Positions 1 to 9,742 of a stretch of DNA of 64,000 bases are shown here, piece by piece. Source of the stretch: Thiospirochaeta perfilievii (GTDB lineage: Bacteria; Spirochaetota; Spirochaetia; DSM-2461). The position numbers were made by a program, and so were the translations under genes. The DNA is taken from assembly GCF_008329945.1 (NCBI RefSeq), contig NZ_CP035807.1, positions 1,798,001-1,862,000 on the forward strand, in the 5' to 3' direction. The notes under the pieces are model-generated. The model was not told the DNA's origin. It ran no database searches and saw only the letters and a program-made list of their open reading frames with translations. Position 1 is the stretch's first letter, and each line of letters begins with the position of its first letter.

Positions 1-102
1 ACAAAACTCCAGTCCCACGAGACAAAAAAGAGTGACCAAATTATAAAAGCGTTCAAAGAGAATTTTGATCTAGAGAAATTTAAGAACTCATTCTTAGGAT
101 AA
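1..102 (+). CDS. 3' end of an unidentified gene (partial)
   Basis: Frame 1 is open from the window edge to a TAA at 100-102 and gives 33 residues, charged and rich in Lys and Glu, ending in SFLG. The start lies outside the window and the piece is too short to assign to a family. It runs in the same direction as the ABC cluster that starts 84 bp downstream, but the gap contains AT-rich sequence and gives no evidence that they form one operon. Confidence 0.4.
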   Translation, partial: TKLQSHETKKSDQIIKAFKENFDLEKFKNSFLG

Positions 103-186
103 TATTACAATTTCATTACAAAATAAAAAAATTATTGAAGCTTTAATTTCTACTTGATATCTTTTTTACATAAGTATGGAGGTATC

Positions 187-1122
187 ATGATTGAAATTAA
201 AGATCTTGAGAAAAATTATGGTTCAACAAAGGCTGTAAAAGGTATTAACCTATCAATTAATTCAGGTGAAATCCTCGGACTTCTTGGACCAAATGGTGCT
301 GGTAAAAGTTCTACACTAAGGATTTTAACAGGATATTTAAAACCTAGTTCAGGAACTATTTTTGTAAAAGGTTTAGATGTAAGGGAGAGCGAACTAGAGA
401 TTAAAAAATTAATAGGCTACTTACCAGAGTCTGCCCCCTTATACTCTGAAATGCTTGTTTATGACTATCTAATTTACATTGCAAACCTAAGGGGTTTAGA
501 TAGTGAAAACATAGAGCCTAGACTAAAGGAGTTAGCAGATCTATGTGGAATTAGAAGTGTTATGCATAAGAGTATAAACTCATTATCAAAGGGTTATAAG
601 CAGAGGGTAGGCCTAGCTCAAGCGATGATGGATGACCCTGAAATTCTTGTTCTAGACGAGCCAACAACTGGTTTAGACCCTAACCAGATAGTTGAGATTA
701 GAAATATAATCAGAGAAATTGGAAAAACCAAAACAGTAATCTTTTCAACCCATATACTTAGTGAGGCAGAGGCAACATGCGACCGTATAGTAATTATAAA
801 TAGTGGAGTTGTTGCCGCAGATGGAACCCCTGCCCAGTTAAAACAGATGATGGAGGGGGACTCTAAGGTTGAACTAACCCTAAAGAATTCTAACATTGAG
901 GATTTAGAGAGACTCCTAAGTCAAATTCCTCAAATTGAATCCTATAAAATCATGGAGAATAACAACAATTTAGATGTATCTATATTTGCAAAAGAGGACT
1001 TAAGAGAGACTCTATACCTGAAGATAAAGGATACGAACTGGATTCTTTTATCCCTTTCTCTTGAAGTAAAATCTTTAGAAAACATATTTAGAAAACTAAC
1101 TAGGGAGCAGATCGATGAGTAG
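187..1122 (+). CDS. ABC transporter ATP-binding protein, GldA type
   Basis: ATPase subunit of an ABC-2 type transporter, 311 residues. Seen: Walker A GPNGAGKSS at about residues 34-42, signature LSKGYKQRVGL near 135, Walker B ILVLDEPTTGLD near 155 and the switch His in FSTHILSE. A C-terminal extension of about 80 residues follows the nucleotide-binding domain, as in the GldA/CcmA-like group. The ATG at 187 is chosen because GGAGG lies four bases upstream; an ATG at 154 in the same frame has no ribosome site. The stop overlaps the permease start by 8 bp, so the products are translationally coupled. Together with the next three genes it resembles the Gld-like ABC plus auxiliary cluster found outside Bacteroidetes. 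Substrate unknown. Confidence 0.88.
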   Translation: MIEIKDLEKNYGSTKAVKGINLSINSGEILGLLGPNGAGKSSTLRILTGYLKPSSGTIFVKGLDVRESELEIKKLIGYLPESAPLYSEMLVYDYLIYIANLRGLDSENIEPRLKELADLCGIRSVMHKSINSLSKGYKQRVGLAQAMMDDPEILVLDEPTTGLDPNQIVEIRNIIREIGKTKTVIFSTHILSEAEATCDRIVIINSGVVAADGTPAQLKQMMEGDSKVELTLKNSNIEDLERLLSQIPQIESYKIMENNNNLDVSIFAKEDLRETLYLKIKDTNWILLSLSLEVKSLENIFRKLTREQIDE

Positions 1123-1819
1123 AAAATCAGTTTTAAGCATAGCCAAAAAAGAGTTTAAATCTTTTTTTGTAACCCCTGTAGGATATATAGTTATAGGTTT
1201 GTACCTTGTAGTCTCTGGATGGTTTTTATTCTCTACTATATTTTTATCAAAATCAGTCACTTTAAGGGACTTCTTCTCCTTAATGCCTATGATTCTATCA
1301 TTTATAATTCCAGCATTAACTATGAAGAGTTTCTCCGAGGAGTATAAAACAGGCTCCTATGAGATGTTAGGGACTCAACCTATTACAACTATGGATATAA
1401 CAATTGGGAAAGTTTTAGCAACCTGGGCTTTTGTTATTGTTATGTTATTACCAACCCTATCCTACCCACTATTTTTATCAACACTTGGAGATTTAGATAA
1501 CGGTGTGGTTCTAAGTGGATATATTGGAGCTTTTTTATTATCAGGGAGTTTTACAGCTATTGGAACCCTCGCTTCCACTCTAACAAAAAATCAGATAATA
1601 GCCTTCTTAATAGGAGCTGTTATCTGTTTTGTTTTAACAATAATAGAGGGGATGGTAATCCTACTACCAAAAACAGTAGCAGGGTTTATACAGTACCTAT
1701 CTGTTGGTTACCACTTTAAAAATATATCCAAGGGAATAATAGATTCAAGGGATTTAATATACTTTTCTTCCCTAATCTTTCTATCTATTTTAGCCACAGG
1801 ACGGAGGGTTAATAAGTAA
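1115..1819 (+). CDS. ABC-2 family permease, GldF type
   Basis: Integral membrane subunit partnering the ATPase, 234 residues with about six hydrophobic segments. The amino end (KKEFKSFFVTPVGYIVIGLY) is the amphipathic lead-in plus first membrane helix typical of GldF-like ABC-2 permeases, and the motif SFSEEYKTGSYEMLGTQPIT matches the conserved cytoplasmic loop of that family. The start overlaps the preceding gene by 8 bp and the stop overlaps the next start as TAATG, giving a tightly coupled operon. The permease probably forms the membrane pore with the ATPase; the exported or moved substrate cannot be read from sequence. Confidence 0.85.
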   Translation: MSRKSVLSIAKKEFKSFFVTPVGYIVIGLYLVVSGWFLFSTIFLSKSVTLRDFFSLMPMILSFIIPALTMKSFSEEYKTGSYEMLGTQPITTMDITIGKVLATWAFVIVMLLPTLSYPLFLSTLGDLDNGVVLSGYIGAFLLSGSFTAIGTLASTLTKNQIIAFLIGAVICFVLTIIEGMVILLPKTVAGFIQYLSVGYHFKNISKGIIDSRDLIYFSSLIFLSILATGRRVNK

Positions 1820-3888
1820 TGAATAAATTAAGATATATACTATATGTAGTAGCAATTATACTATTAAACATTGTTGCAACTACGCTCTTTTTTAGAATAG
1901 ATTTAACAGAAAACAGGTCCTACTCACTATCAGATGCGAGTAAGGAGTTAGTAAAAAATCTAGAAGAGCCACTAACTATTAAGGTCTTTTTATCCCAAAA
2001 CTTACCTGTACCATATAACACTTTAGAGCGGGATATTAGAGACATATTAATGGAGTACAAGTTAAAAGCAAATAAGCATTTTAATTATACTATAGACCTG
2101 ATAGATAAGGAAAACAGAGGAAATATATCCCCAGAAACCTACAATATCTACCCTGTAAATATTCAAAATATAGAACAGGATGAGGTAAAAGTTGTTTCAG
2201 CTTATATTGGTATAGCATTTATTCATGGGGATCTTGTAGATACTATCCCAGCTATTCAATACAACCAAAATCTAGAACTGTTATTAACAAATAAGATTAG
2301 AACATTAACAGAAAAGTCCACATCTCTTCTCGGGTTAGAGGATAATATTAAAATTAAATTATATATTTCTCCTATTTTATATAGACTTACAGATGAATTA
2401 GCTAAATATAAGGATCTAGTTAAAGAGTTAGTATCAGAAATGAACAGCGAGTATTTTAATAGACTAGATTATGAATTTATAGAGGCAGATGAAAATGATA
2501 TTACCTCTACCAAAGATAATTACAGTGTCACAACCCTTAACTTAGAGGATGAAAATGGAGAAGTAACTAGAGCCATTTCCTCAATTATTATAAAAAATGG
2601 TAAAGAGTCTGAAGTTTTAGACCTAATAAATCAGGATATTTTTGGTAGAACTGTAATTTCCAATGGTGATGAAATTAGAGATAACATAAAAAGCAGTGTA
2701 AATAAGATGATTGGTAGTAGTACAAAGATTGGTTACCTTGTAAGTAACGGAACAATCCCTATGAACCAAAATCAGATGATGAGCTTTACAGGGCAGCAGG
2801 AGCCAACAATCAACAACCTAAGTTCTATAATAACCCAGGACTACTCTATGGCTGCAGTGGATTTAAGTAAGGGAGTTATAAATAGTGATATAAAAACCCT
2901 AATTATAGCTAGACCTACAACAAAATTCTCTAATAGAGAACTGTTTCTTTTAGATCAGTTCCTACTTAAGGGTAACTCTATATTATTGGCTATGGATCAA
3001 CTTACAATGGATATGGAAAAGAGTAACCCTAACTATGGTATTGAAGCTTATAAAGAAGTTGATCATGGGTTGTTAGACCTCCTTAAAAACTACGGTATAG
3101 AGGTTCATAACAATATGGTAATGGATCAAAAATCCTTTAAACAGGTTCAAAGGGATGCTAGTGGCAGCATAATTGAATCACAAATATATTTTGCGCCTTT
3201 AATCCAGAAAGAGAATATGAATAGGGACCTACCAATCATAGATGGAGTTAATGAGTTAATAACCTTTAGAATGGCACAATTATCAGCTGTGGCACCAGAA
3301 AAACAGGGAATTGAAACTATTTTTACAACAACAAATAATGGATGGTTAGTTGATAAAGAGAGTTTATCCCTAAATCCTTCAAGGATAGTTCCAGGGTCAG
3401 AAAAGGATAAATACAGTATAGCACTATTAAAAGATGGACATTTTACAAGTTTTTTCAAGGACAAACCAGTTCCTCCAAAGCAGACCCAAGAAGAAAGTGA
3501 AGACCAAGATGTAAATGAGATAGTTGGGATTGAAGGAAAAGAGAGTGTTATCCCCCAATCTAATAGTGGAAAGTTAGTTGTTTTAAGCTCCTCTGACATG
3601 GTTACAGACTCTATTTTAAGTAAAAACTACAACTCTAACATTGTATTTACCCAAAACATTTTAGACTATCTCTCAGGAAGAGAGGATTATATTGAAATGA
3701 GGAGTAAAGGTGTTTTAAATAGACCTATGGTAGAGACAACAATACTTAAAAGAAACTTTATAAAGTACTTTAATATTGTGGGACTTCCTATATTAGTAGC
3801 AGTTGCCGGATTAATTTCCTACCTGTTATGGTTACAAAAGAAGAAGAGAATTTACCACTTATTTATGGAGGATAACAATGAAAAATAG
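1819..3888 (+). CDS. GldG-like ABC auxiliary protein with large extracytoplasmic domain
   Basis: 689-residue protein with one membrane helix near each end (about residues 5-25 and 655-675) and a large domain between them that should lie outside the cytoplasmic membrane. The opening after the first helix (RIDLTENRSYSLSDASKELV) is the hallmark of the GldG family, whose members carry a GldG-type N-terminal domain and a ThuA/DUF4350-like domain. In Flavobacterium GldG belongs to the GldAFG complex required for gliding and type IX secretion; outside that phylum the role is undefined. The gene is coupled to the permease at its start and overlaps the next gene by 11 bp. Confidence 0.8.
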   Translation: MNKLRYILYVVAIILLNIVATTLFFRIDLTENRSYSLSDASKELVKNLEEPLTIKVFLSQNLPVPYNTLERDIRDILMEYKLKANKHFNYTIDLIDKENRGNISPETYNIYPVNIQNIEQDEVKVVSAYIGIAFIHGDLVDTIPAIQYNQNLELLLTNKIRTLTEKSTSLLGLEDNIKIKLYISPILYRLTDELAKYKDLVKELVSEMNSEYFNRLDYEFIEADENDITSTKDNYSVTTLNLEDENGEVTRAISSIIIKNGKESEVLDLINQDIFGRTVISNGDEIRDNIKSSVNKMIGSSTKIGYLVSNGTIPMNQNQMMSFTGQQEPTINNLSSIITQDYSMAAVDLSKGVINSDIKTLIIARPTTKFSNRELFLLDQFLLKGNSILLAMDQLTMDMEKSNPNYGIEAYKEVDHGLLDLLKNYGIEVHNNMVMDQKSFKQVQRDASGSIIESQIYFAPLIQKENMNRDLPIIDGVNELITFRMAQLSAVAPEKQGIETIFTTTNNGWLVDKESLSLNPSRIVPGSEKDKYSIALLKDGHFTSFFKDKPVPPKQTQEESEDQDVNEIVGIEGKESVIPQSNSGKLVVLSSSDMVTDSILSKNYNSNIVFTQNILDYLSGREDYIEMRSKGVLNRPMVETTILKRNFIKYFNIVGLPILVAVAGLISYLLWLQKKKRIYHLFMEDNNEK

Positions 3889-4663
3889 AGTTGAGATATA
3901 TATACTATTAGGATTAATCGCTATTTTTTCACTATATATAATTTTACGAAAGGATCAAAATATTAATTACCAAACTCCTAAGTTAGAAGATGTAAAACAA
4001 GGGGAGGTAACCAAGGTAACATTTAATAATCTCTCCATACAGAAGGATGGGGATAACTGGTACCTACCCTCAGGGTATAAGGTTGATGAAAATAGTCTTA
4101 AAAGAGTTACAAATGAGGTAGCAAACATTAAAATTATTGATAAGATCTCAGAGAGTGATGATTTAAAAAGATTTGGTTTAGAAACTCCACTTAAGTTAGA
4201 AGTTTTTAAGAATCAAAAAAGTGTAATTAAGCTAGATATTGGATCAACATCATCAACTGGCAACTATACATAAGTCAAAATCCCCGATGTAAAAGGGATA
4301 TTCTCTATTAGAGGTGATTTTAGACAACTACTAGATAGGAATGAGGAGAGCTTAAGAAACAAGGTTGTACTCTCTACCTCTAATATAACAGAGGTCATAG
4401 TAACTAAGGGTGAAAAGATTATAACAAAGAGTGGGGATGAAGCTAAAGAGCTACAATTTCTAGGGGAAATTAGTGCTAGTAATTTTAAGGAGCTGAAAAG
4501 AGACGAACAACTATTAACCCTAGCAATTAAGGATATTGGAGTTGATAAAACTCTAATAATCTATAAAGAGGTCGACGGTGAGTATCCTGCTACATCATCA
4601 GAGGTAGACTTTCCGTTTACACTTCCAGAGTATATAGTTAATAAGATTAAGGATATAAAGTAA
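3878..4663 (+). pseudogene. DUF4340-type protein gene interrupted by an in-frame TAA
   Basis: The reading frame opens at 3878 with an N-terminal membrane anchor (residues about 5-22) followed by a DUF4340-like domain, stops at TAA 4271-4273, then continues in the same frame for 129 more codons to a TAA at 4661-4663. The downstream part reads as ordinary protein (PDVKGIFSIRGDF, then FTLPEYIVNKIKDIK at the end) and carries the second half expected of DUF4340 partners of GldG proteins. Reading through would give 261 residues. The stop follows GNYT, where related proteins tend to have an aromatic residue, so a Tyr codon changed to TAA is the simplest explanation. It could be a real nonsense mutation, a sequencing error, or less likely readthrough. 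Confidence 0.75.
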
Positions 4664-4665
4664 TA

Positions 4666-4690
4666 AAAGGGGGCTATAGTTCCCCTTTAC
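4666..4690. terminator. Intrinsic terminator between convergent genes
   Basis: AAAGGGG at 4666-4672 pairs with CCCCTTT at 4682-4688 around a nine-base loop. It follows the ABC cluster and overlaps the stop codon of the convergent diguanylate cyclase gene, so it may serve both directions. The T tract is short. Confidence 0.55.
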
Positions 4691-6321
4691 TCTGCACAGA
4701 GCCTATTTTTCCCCGCTTTCTTAGCCTTATATAGAGAAATATCGGCTCTTTTTACAATTGACTCTATATTTTCATATTGATGATGATAACAACAAGAACC
4801 AATAGATATAGTTATTTTGATATCTGGGTATTTAACAATTCTAATCCTACTAACCTTATTAATAATTCTATTTAACTTATTTGAAGCCCCATCTTTATCA
4901 CTTCTTAATAGAACCCCAACAAACTCCTCTCCTCCATATCTAGCAAAAAGATCATTTGACCGTAATTGGTGTTTTATTAGTTGGGCAACCTTAATTAAAA
5001 CCATATCTCCAACATCATGACCATAGTTATCATTTACACTTTTAAAATCATCAATATCCACCATAAATAGTGTAAAACTATCCTTGTGTCTTAGTGTTGA
5101 GTTAAACTCTCCTCTAAACTGCTTAAAAAACTCTCTCCTGTTATATATCCCTGTTAGATGGTCTATCGAAGCCATTGTTTTTAACTTATTATGAAGTAAA
5201 ACACCAGATATAACTCCAGAAATCTGTCTACAGATAGAAGAAAATATCTCCTTATCACTATTTATAATTGTACTTCTGGGTGTTATACCAACAAATAAAA
5301 CTCCAACCCTACTACTTGCGGTATAGAGGGGAAAACAAGCTCCTCCAATTAGGTTATTATTAAAAAGTAGACTCTTAAAGTCCCCATCCTCAATAGCCCC
5401 TGTTAAAACCTCAGAAATTACCATATTTGAAAAACTGTTATATATTAATTCCTTACCACAACTAAAACTTAAAAGAGTATCTATATCTTCTTTAGAAAAT
5501 CCAACAGAGTAAGATATATTCAATTTATCATTATCATCTAAAACAAATAAAACAGACTTCTGTGTATAAAACCTTTCACCTATTAAGTCAAAAATATTCT
5601 TATAGAGCTCATCTTGGCTACAATCAATAGAACTCTCGGAAAAGACATTATTTAGTATATTCAAATCCTCTTGAATTTGACGGATATCTTCACTATTTTT
5701 CTCAATTGTGAACCGATATATTGAGTTTCTTTTTAATAATACAGAGAAATTCCATAAAAGAAAAAAGAGGGAGTACAAAATAATATAGAGGGAGGTAAAA
5801 ATTGTGTGCCCATTAAGGGTGAATCTAAATAGCGATAAGATTGCAACAAATAATAATTCCCAGATAAATAGGGATAATAATTTTCGTTGCTTATTTATTG
5901 TCTTTACAATTAGAAGAGCAATACCATAAAGAAAGAGGATAGAGAGGCCTATTGAGACTAGAATGTAGCGGATTTCAACAGAGTCAAATAAGGATAAAAG
6001 AGTAAACAATACAGTATTAAATATGATGCTAAATAAGAGTATTTTTTTATAATTAAGAGTAACATCATAGAGTTGTAATGTTGTAAAAAGAACAAATAAG
6101 GACCCCTGGATTACAAATATAAGAGATAGGTTATGGGTAAATATACTACTTATATATCCAGTTAACAGAAATAATAACGTTCCTAAAAAATGAAAGACAT
6201 TTGCAAAAATATTGCTCTTAACTACCTGCCTATTACTCCAGCTTAGTTCAATGAACAATATTAATATAAATACTAGAGGAATTAATAATCCCTCTATTAA
6301 TAAACTTTTTTCATTTAACAT
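4687..6321 (-). CDS. Membrane-bound diguanylate cyclase (7TM-like, GAF-like, GGDEF)
   Basis: Makes the second messenger c-di-GMP from two GTP. Of 544 residues, the first about 200 hold roughly seven hydrophobic segments, then comes a GAF-like region (about 225-370) and a C-terminal GGDEF domain. Visible in that domain: DIDDFKSVNDNYGHDVGD, the active-site variant RYGGEEF, and an RxxD inhibitory site (RSND) five residues before GGEEF, which predicts product feedback inhibition. It lies 9 bp after nadC on the same strand and is probably cotranscribed with nadABC. No clear ribosome-binding site precedes the ATG, which fits coupling to nadC. The input signal is unknown. Confidence 0.87.
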   Translation of the reverse strand: MLNEKSLLIEGLLIPLVFILILFIELSWSNRQVVKSNIFANVFHFLGTLLFLLTGYISSIFTHNLSLIFVIQGSLFVLFTTLQLYDVTLNYKKILLFSIIFNTVLFTLLSLFDSVEIRYILVSIGLSILFLYGIALLIVKTINKQRKLLSLFIWELLFVAILSLFRFTLNGHTIFTSLYIILYSLFFLLWNFSVLLKRNSIYRFTIEKNSEDIRQIQEDLNILNNVFSESSIDCSQDELYKNIFDLIGERFYTQKSVLFVLDDNDKLNISYSVGFSKEDIDTLLSFSCGKELIYNSFSNMVISEVLTGAIEDGDFKSLLFNNNLIGGACFPLYTASSRVGVLFVGITPRSTIINSDKEIFSSICRQISGVISGVLLHNKLKTMASIDHLTGIYNRREFFKQFRGEFNSTLRHKDSFTLFMVDIDDFKSVNDNYGHDVGDMVLIKVAQLIKHQLRSNDLFARYGGEEFVGVLLRSDKDGASNKLNRIINKVSRIRIVKYPDIKITISIGSCCYHHQYENIESIVKRADISLYKAKKAGKNRLCAE

Positions 6322-6330
6322 ATTTTAATG

Positions 6331-7170
6331 CTAATATCGATCTAACCCTATGTCAAAGTTTTTAATCGAGTGGGTAACAGCACCGCTTGAAATTATATCG
6401 ACTCCAGACTCAGCTACAGCTCTTATTGTCTCTATGGAGATGTTTCCAGAAGCTTCTGTTGTCATTCTACCATTTACAATTTTAACAGCCTCTTTTAATG
6501 TTTCAGGACTCATATTATCAAGAAGAACAATATCTACAGGATTCTCCATTAGCTGCCTTAGTTGATCTAAAGTATCCACCTCTACTTCAATTTTAACAGT
6601 GTGGCCAACATACTCTTTAACCTTATTTACAGCATCATTAATAGATTCGCTAAAAGCTAAGTGGTTATCCTTTATCATAACTGCATCATCTAGACCAAAC
6701 CTATGGTTAATTCCACCACCTACTTTTACAGCATACTTCTCTAGGGCTCTAAGCCCAGGTGTTGTTTTTCTAGTATCTGCAACTCTAGCTCCAGTTCCCT
6801 CAATCTCCTTAACAAGTCTATTTGTAAATGTAGCTATACCACATAACCTTCCAAGAAGGTTAAGGCAGGTACGCTCAGCTGATAACATTGCTCTAACATT
6901 TCCTGTAATTTTTACAATTTTATCCCCTATAACAACACTTTCTCCATCTTTTTTATATATTTCAAAGGTAACTTTTTTATCTAAGGCTTTAAAAGCGTAT
7001 AAAGATGCTTCGAGACCGGCAATAACTCCATCTTCCCTAGCTCTTAAAACAGTCTCCCCAGTAGCATCTTCAGGGATTAGAGCATCAGTTGTTAAGTCTC
7101 CTCCCTTACTAAAATCCTCTAGTAAAGCTTTTTGTATAATCTCTTTATACTGGATTTTCCTAATATTCAT
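6331..7170 (-). CDS. nadC: Nicotinate-nucleotide pyrophosphorylase (quinolinate phosphoribosyltransferase)
   Basis: Converts quinolinate and PRPP to nicotinate mononucleotide, CO2 and PPi, the third step of de novo NAD synthesis. At 279 residues it has the normal family length. Seen: ARVADTRKTTPGLRALEKYA, the GGGINHR segment and VMIKDNHLAF, all around the active site. The ATG at 7168-7170 is chosen because AAGGAG lies just upstream and it overlaps the nadB stop as ATGA; a longer version from 7203 would add residues lying inside nadB. Third gene of nadA-nadB-nadC. Confidence 0.95.
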   Translation of the reverse strand: MNIRKIQYKEIIQKALLEDFSKGGDLTTDALIPEDATGETVLRAREDGVIAGLEASLYAFKALDKKVTFEIYKKDGESVVIGDKIVKITGNVRAMLSAERTCLNLLGRLCGIATFTNRLVKEIEGTGARVADTRKTTPGLRALEKYAVKVGGGINHRFGLDDAVMIKDNHLAFSESINDAVNKVKEYVGHTVKIEVEVDTLDQLRQLMENPVDIVLLDNMSPETLKEAVKIVNGRMTTEASGNISIETIRAVAESGVDIISSGAVTHSIKNFDIGLDRY

Positions 7171-8726
7171 ACGCTGTCTCCTTCGATTTTTATTCTGTCC
7201 CACCTAATGGAAGTATTTGGATAATCCTCCCTGTAGTGGGCACCCCTACTCTCTTTCCTATAAATTGCAGAGCCAATTAAACTTAACCCTAAGCTAACCA
7301 TATTATTTAGCTCTAACCACTTAACAACATGTCTATATGTTAAGTTATTCCCACTGTAAATAGGGGAGTTAATAATCATTTTTTTAAGCTCAATCAATTG
7401 AGTCTCACCTTCTAGCAGAGAGCTCTCATTTCTAATTATTCCACAGTTATTATACATAATACCCTGTAGTTTACTTCGATAGAGATCTATATCAACTAAA
7501 TCTAATATTCTGCTTAAATCAGGATATTTTGGGTCAATATCTACTAACTCATGATCCTCACTCAAAACTCTTTCTACTTCAGATTTACCGTATACCAGAC
7601 ACTCTAATAGAGAGTTACTAGCCAACCTATTTGCTCCATGAACTCCTGTATAGGAAGCCTCTCCAGCTACACCTAACCCACTTGGGAGCTCTCTATTTAT
7701 ATCTACGCCACCCATAACATAGTGGACTGCAGGTGTTATTGGGATCAACTCTCTATTTGGATTTAAACCAACCCTTAAACAAAATGAAGATACTGTTGGA
7801 AATTTATTACCTAGATCATCAATTGGTTTAAGGTCTATAAATATTTCATGACCAAGTTTCATCTCATTCCATATTGCCCTAGAAACAACATCCCTAGGAG
7901 CTAGCTCTTTTAGAGGGGAGTACTTTCCCATAAATGGTGTTCCATCACCTCTAACAAGAAGTGCTCCATCCCCTCTTAGTGCCTCGGTTAATAGCATTAA
8001 GGAGTCTCCACTCTTAACATTTAGAGCAGTAGGATGAAACTGAACCATTTCAATTTCTTTTAATTTAAGGTTTGCCCGAAGGGCTATGGCCATAGAGTCC
8101 CCTGTGGCCTCAACTGGGTTTGTAGTATGTCCAAATAGTTGGCCTAGTCCACCTGTTGCCAATAGAACTCTTTTTGATCTTATGGTTATAAAACCATCAT
8201 TATCACTATAAACGGTAATACCTTGAACTGAATTATTTTCTATTATTAGATCACATACAAAAACACTATGTTTCCAAGAGATATTTTTTCGCTTTAAAGC
8301 CTCTTCATATAGGGTTTTAACAAGAATCCTGCCAGTAGAATCTCCTCCAGCCTTTAAAACACGTCTCCTAGAGTGGGCACCCTCTCTATTTCTATCCAGT
8401 TGTCCAGAGCCTGTTTTATCAAACGCCATATTTATTTTTAATAGGTTCTCAATAGCTGGTACACCCATCTTAGTTAAAAATGAGATCTGATCTGATCTCC
8501 CTGAGTAGACCCCAGCTTTTATTGTATCGTTATAATGAAGGGATGCAGAGTCATCACTACCTACAGAGGCAGCAATACCTCCCTGGGCAAGAGGGCTACT
8601 TCCACTGGAAAAAGAACTAGTCTTTGTTATTATTAAAACACTCTTATTACCAGACTCTAGGGCTGCTGTTAGTCCTGCAGCACCAGAACCTACTATAATA
8701 AGATCGTAAATGGTGTTTTCTACCAC
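7167..8726 (-). CDS. nadB: L-aspartate oxidase
   Basis: FAD flavoprotein that oxidises L-aspartate to iminoaspartate, the substrate NadA condenses with dihydroxyacetone phosphate. 519 residues. Seen: the FAD-binding N terminus DLIIVGSGAAGLTAAL (about 8-23), the NREGAHSRRR segment, the flavin-proximal ATGGLGQLF, MVQFHPTAL, and GEASYTGVHGANRLASNSLLE near the end of the FAD domain, followed by the helical C-terminal domain. Its start codon overlaps the nadA stop by one base and its stop overlaps nadC by four, so the three enzymes are made together. Confidence 0.96.
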   Translation of the reverse strand: MVENTIYDLIIVGSGAAGLTAALESGNKSVLIITKTSSFSSGSSPLAQGGIAASVGSDDSASLHYNDTIKAGVYSGRSDQISFLTKMGVPAIENLLKINMAFDKTGSGQLDRNREGAHSRRRVLKAGGDSTGRILVKTLYEEALKRKNISWKHSVFVCDLIIENNSVQGITVYSDNDGFITIRSKRVLLATGGLGQLFGHTTNPVEATGDSMAIALRANLKLKEIEMVQFHPTALNVKSGDSLMLLTEALRGDGALLVRGDGTPFMGKYSPLKELAPRDVVSRAIWNEMKLGHEIFIDLKPIDDLGNKFPTVSSFCLRVGLNPNRELIPITPAVHYVMGGVDINRELPSGLGVAGEASYTGVHGANRLASNSLLECLVYGKSEVERVLSEDHELVDIDPKYPDLSRILDLVDIDLYRSKLQGIMYNNCGIIRNESSLLEGETQLIELKKMIINSPIYSGNNLTYRHVVKWLELNNMVSLGLSLIGSAIYRKESRGAHYREDYPNTSIRWDRIKIEGDSV

Positions 8727-9727
8727 TATTTTACCTCAAGCATCCTCTCTACAGATCTCTTAGCACCATCTATAACCTCAGGTGCAACAAATACTTCTGG
8801 GGACATAGTTTCCATAGTCTCTAAAACGTTTTCCAAGGTAATTTTCTTCATATGAGGACATAGATTACAAGGCCTAACAAACTCAACATCAGGATACATT
8901 CCTGTTAAATTATCACTCATAGAGCACTCAGTTACCATTAAAACCTTTTTAGGCCTTCTATCTTCTACAAAATTTATCATATCTGCTGTGGAACCAGAAA
9001 AATCCGAGGCCTCAACTATCTCCCTTGGACACTCTGGATGAGCAATTACAACTAAACCATCATGGGCTGCCCTAAATTCATTTATACTCTCCACAGTAAA
9101 GAGTTCATGTACTTCACAACTACCCTTAGACCACTCAATTAATTTTTTATCAGTCTGAGTCTGCATATTTCTACATAAAAATCGGTCTGGAACAAATAGA
9201 ATCTCATCACTATCTATGCTCTCAATTATTTTTAAAGCATTTCCTGATGTACAACAAATATCAACTTCAGCCTTTGTCTCTGCTGTAGTATTTACGTAGG
9301 TAACAATAGGAACACCAGGGTGCTCCTGTCTAAGTTTTTTTACATCTGCACCTGTTATAGAGTCGGCTAATGAGCAGCCTGCAGTTGGATCCGATATTAA
9401 AACTCTTTTATCTGGGCTTAATACTTTTGTTGTTTCAGCCATAAAGTAAACACCACAAACAAGTATCGTATCGGCATCAGTTTTTGCAGCCTCTCTAGCT
9501 AATCCCAACGAATCTCCCTTTATGTCAGATATACAGTGAAAAATATCCGGTGTCATATAGTTATGTGCCAAAATTAGGATGTTTTTCTCTTTTTTAAGCT
9601 GATTAATTCTATAAATATATGGAGCTTTTACTTCCCATTCCATTCTTGGGATAACATCTTTTACTAGCTCATATAGATGATCTGTAGCTTCTTTAACTTC
9701 TTTTGAATACTCTGGTAAAACACCCAT
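8726..9727 (-). CDS. nadA: Quinolinate synthase A (4Fe-4S)
   Basis: Condenses iminoaspartate with dihydroxyacetone phosphate to quinolinate using an oxygen-sensitive 4Fe-4S cluster. 333 residues. The cysteines expected to bind the cluster are visible in VCGVYFMAET, in DICCTSGNA and in PCNLCPHM near the C terminus. Other family marks are ILAHNYMTPDI and FVPDRFLCRNMQ. First gene of the nad operon, preceded by a strong site AAGGAGTCCTT directly before the ATG and by two copies of a palindromic element that probably bind the NrtR-like regulator encoded at 10492-11487. Confidence 0.96.
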   Translation of the reverse strand: MGVLPEYSKEVKEATDHLYELVKDVIPRMEWEVKAPYIYRINQLKKEKNILILAHNYMTPDIFHCISDIKGDSLGLAREAAKTDADTILVCGVYFMAETTKVLSPDKRVLISDPTAGCSLADSITGADVKKLRQEHPGVPIVTYVNTTAETKAEVDICCTSGNALKIIESIDSDEILFVPDRFLCRNMQTQTDKKLIEWSKGSCEVHELFTVESINEFRAAHDGLVVIAHPECPREIVEASDFSGSTADMINFVEDRRPKKVLMVTECSMSDNLTGMYPDVEFVRPCNLCPHMKKITLENVLETMETMSPEVFVAPEVIDGAKRSVERMLEVK

Positions 9728-9742
9728 AAGGACTCCTTATTA

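Noticed and set aside
3147-3599. 150-codon minus-strand frame inside the GldG-like gene
   Set aside because: Antisense shadow, Ser/Pro/Phe-rich composition, no ribosome site.
6599-7207. Long plus-strand frame opposite nadC
   Set aside because: Shadow of nadC; codon content and lack of any domain show it is not a gene.
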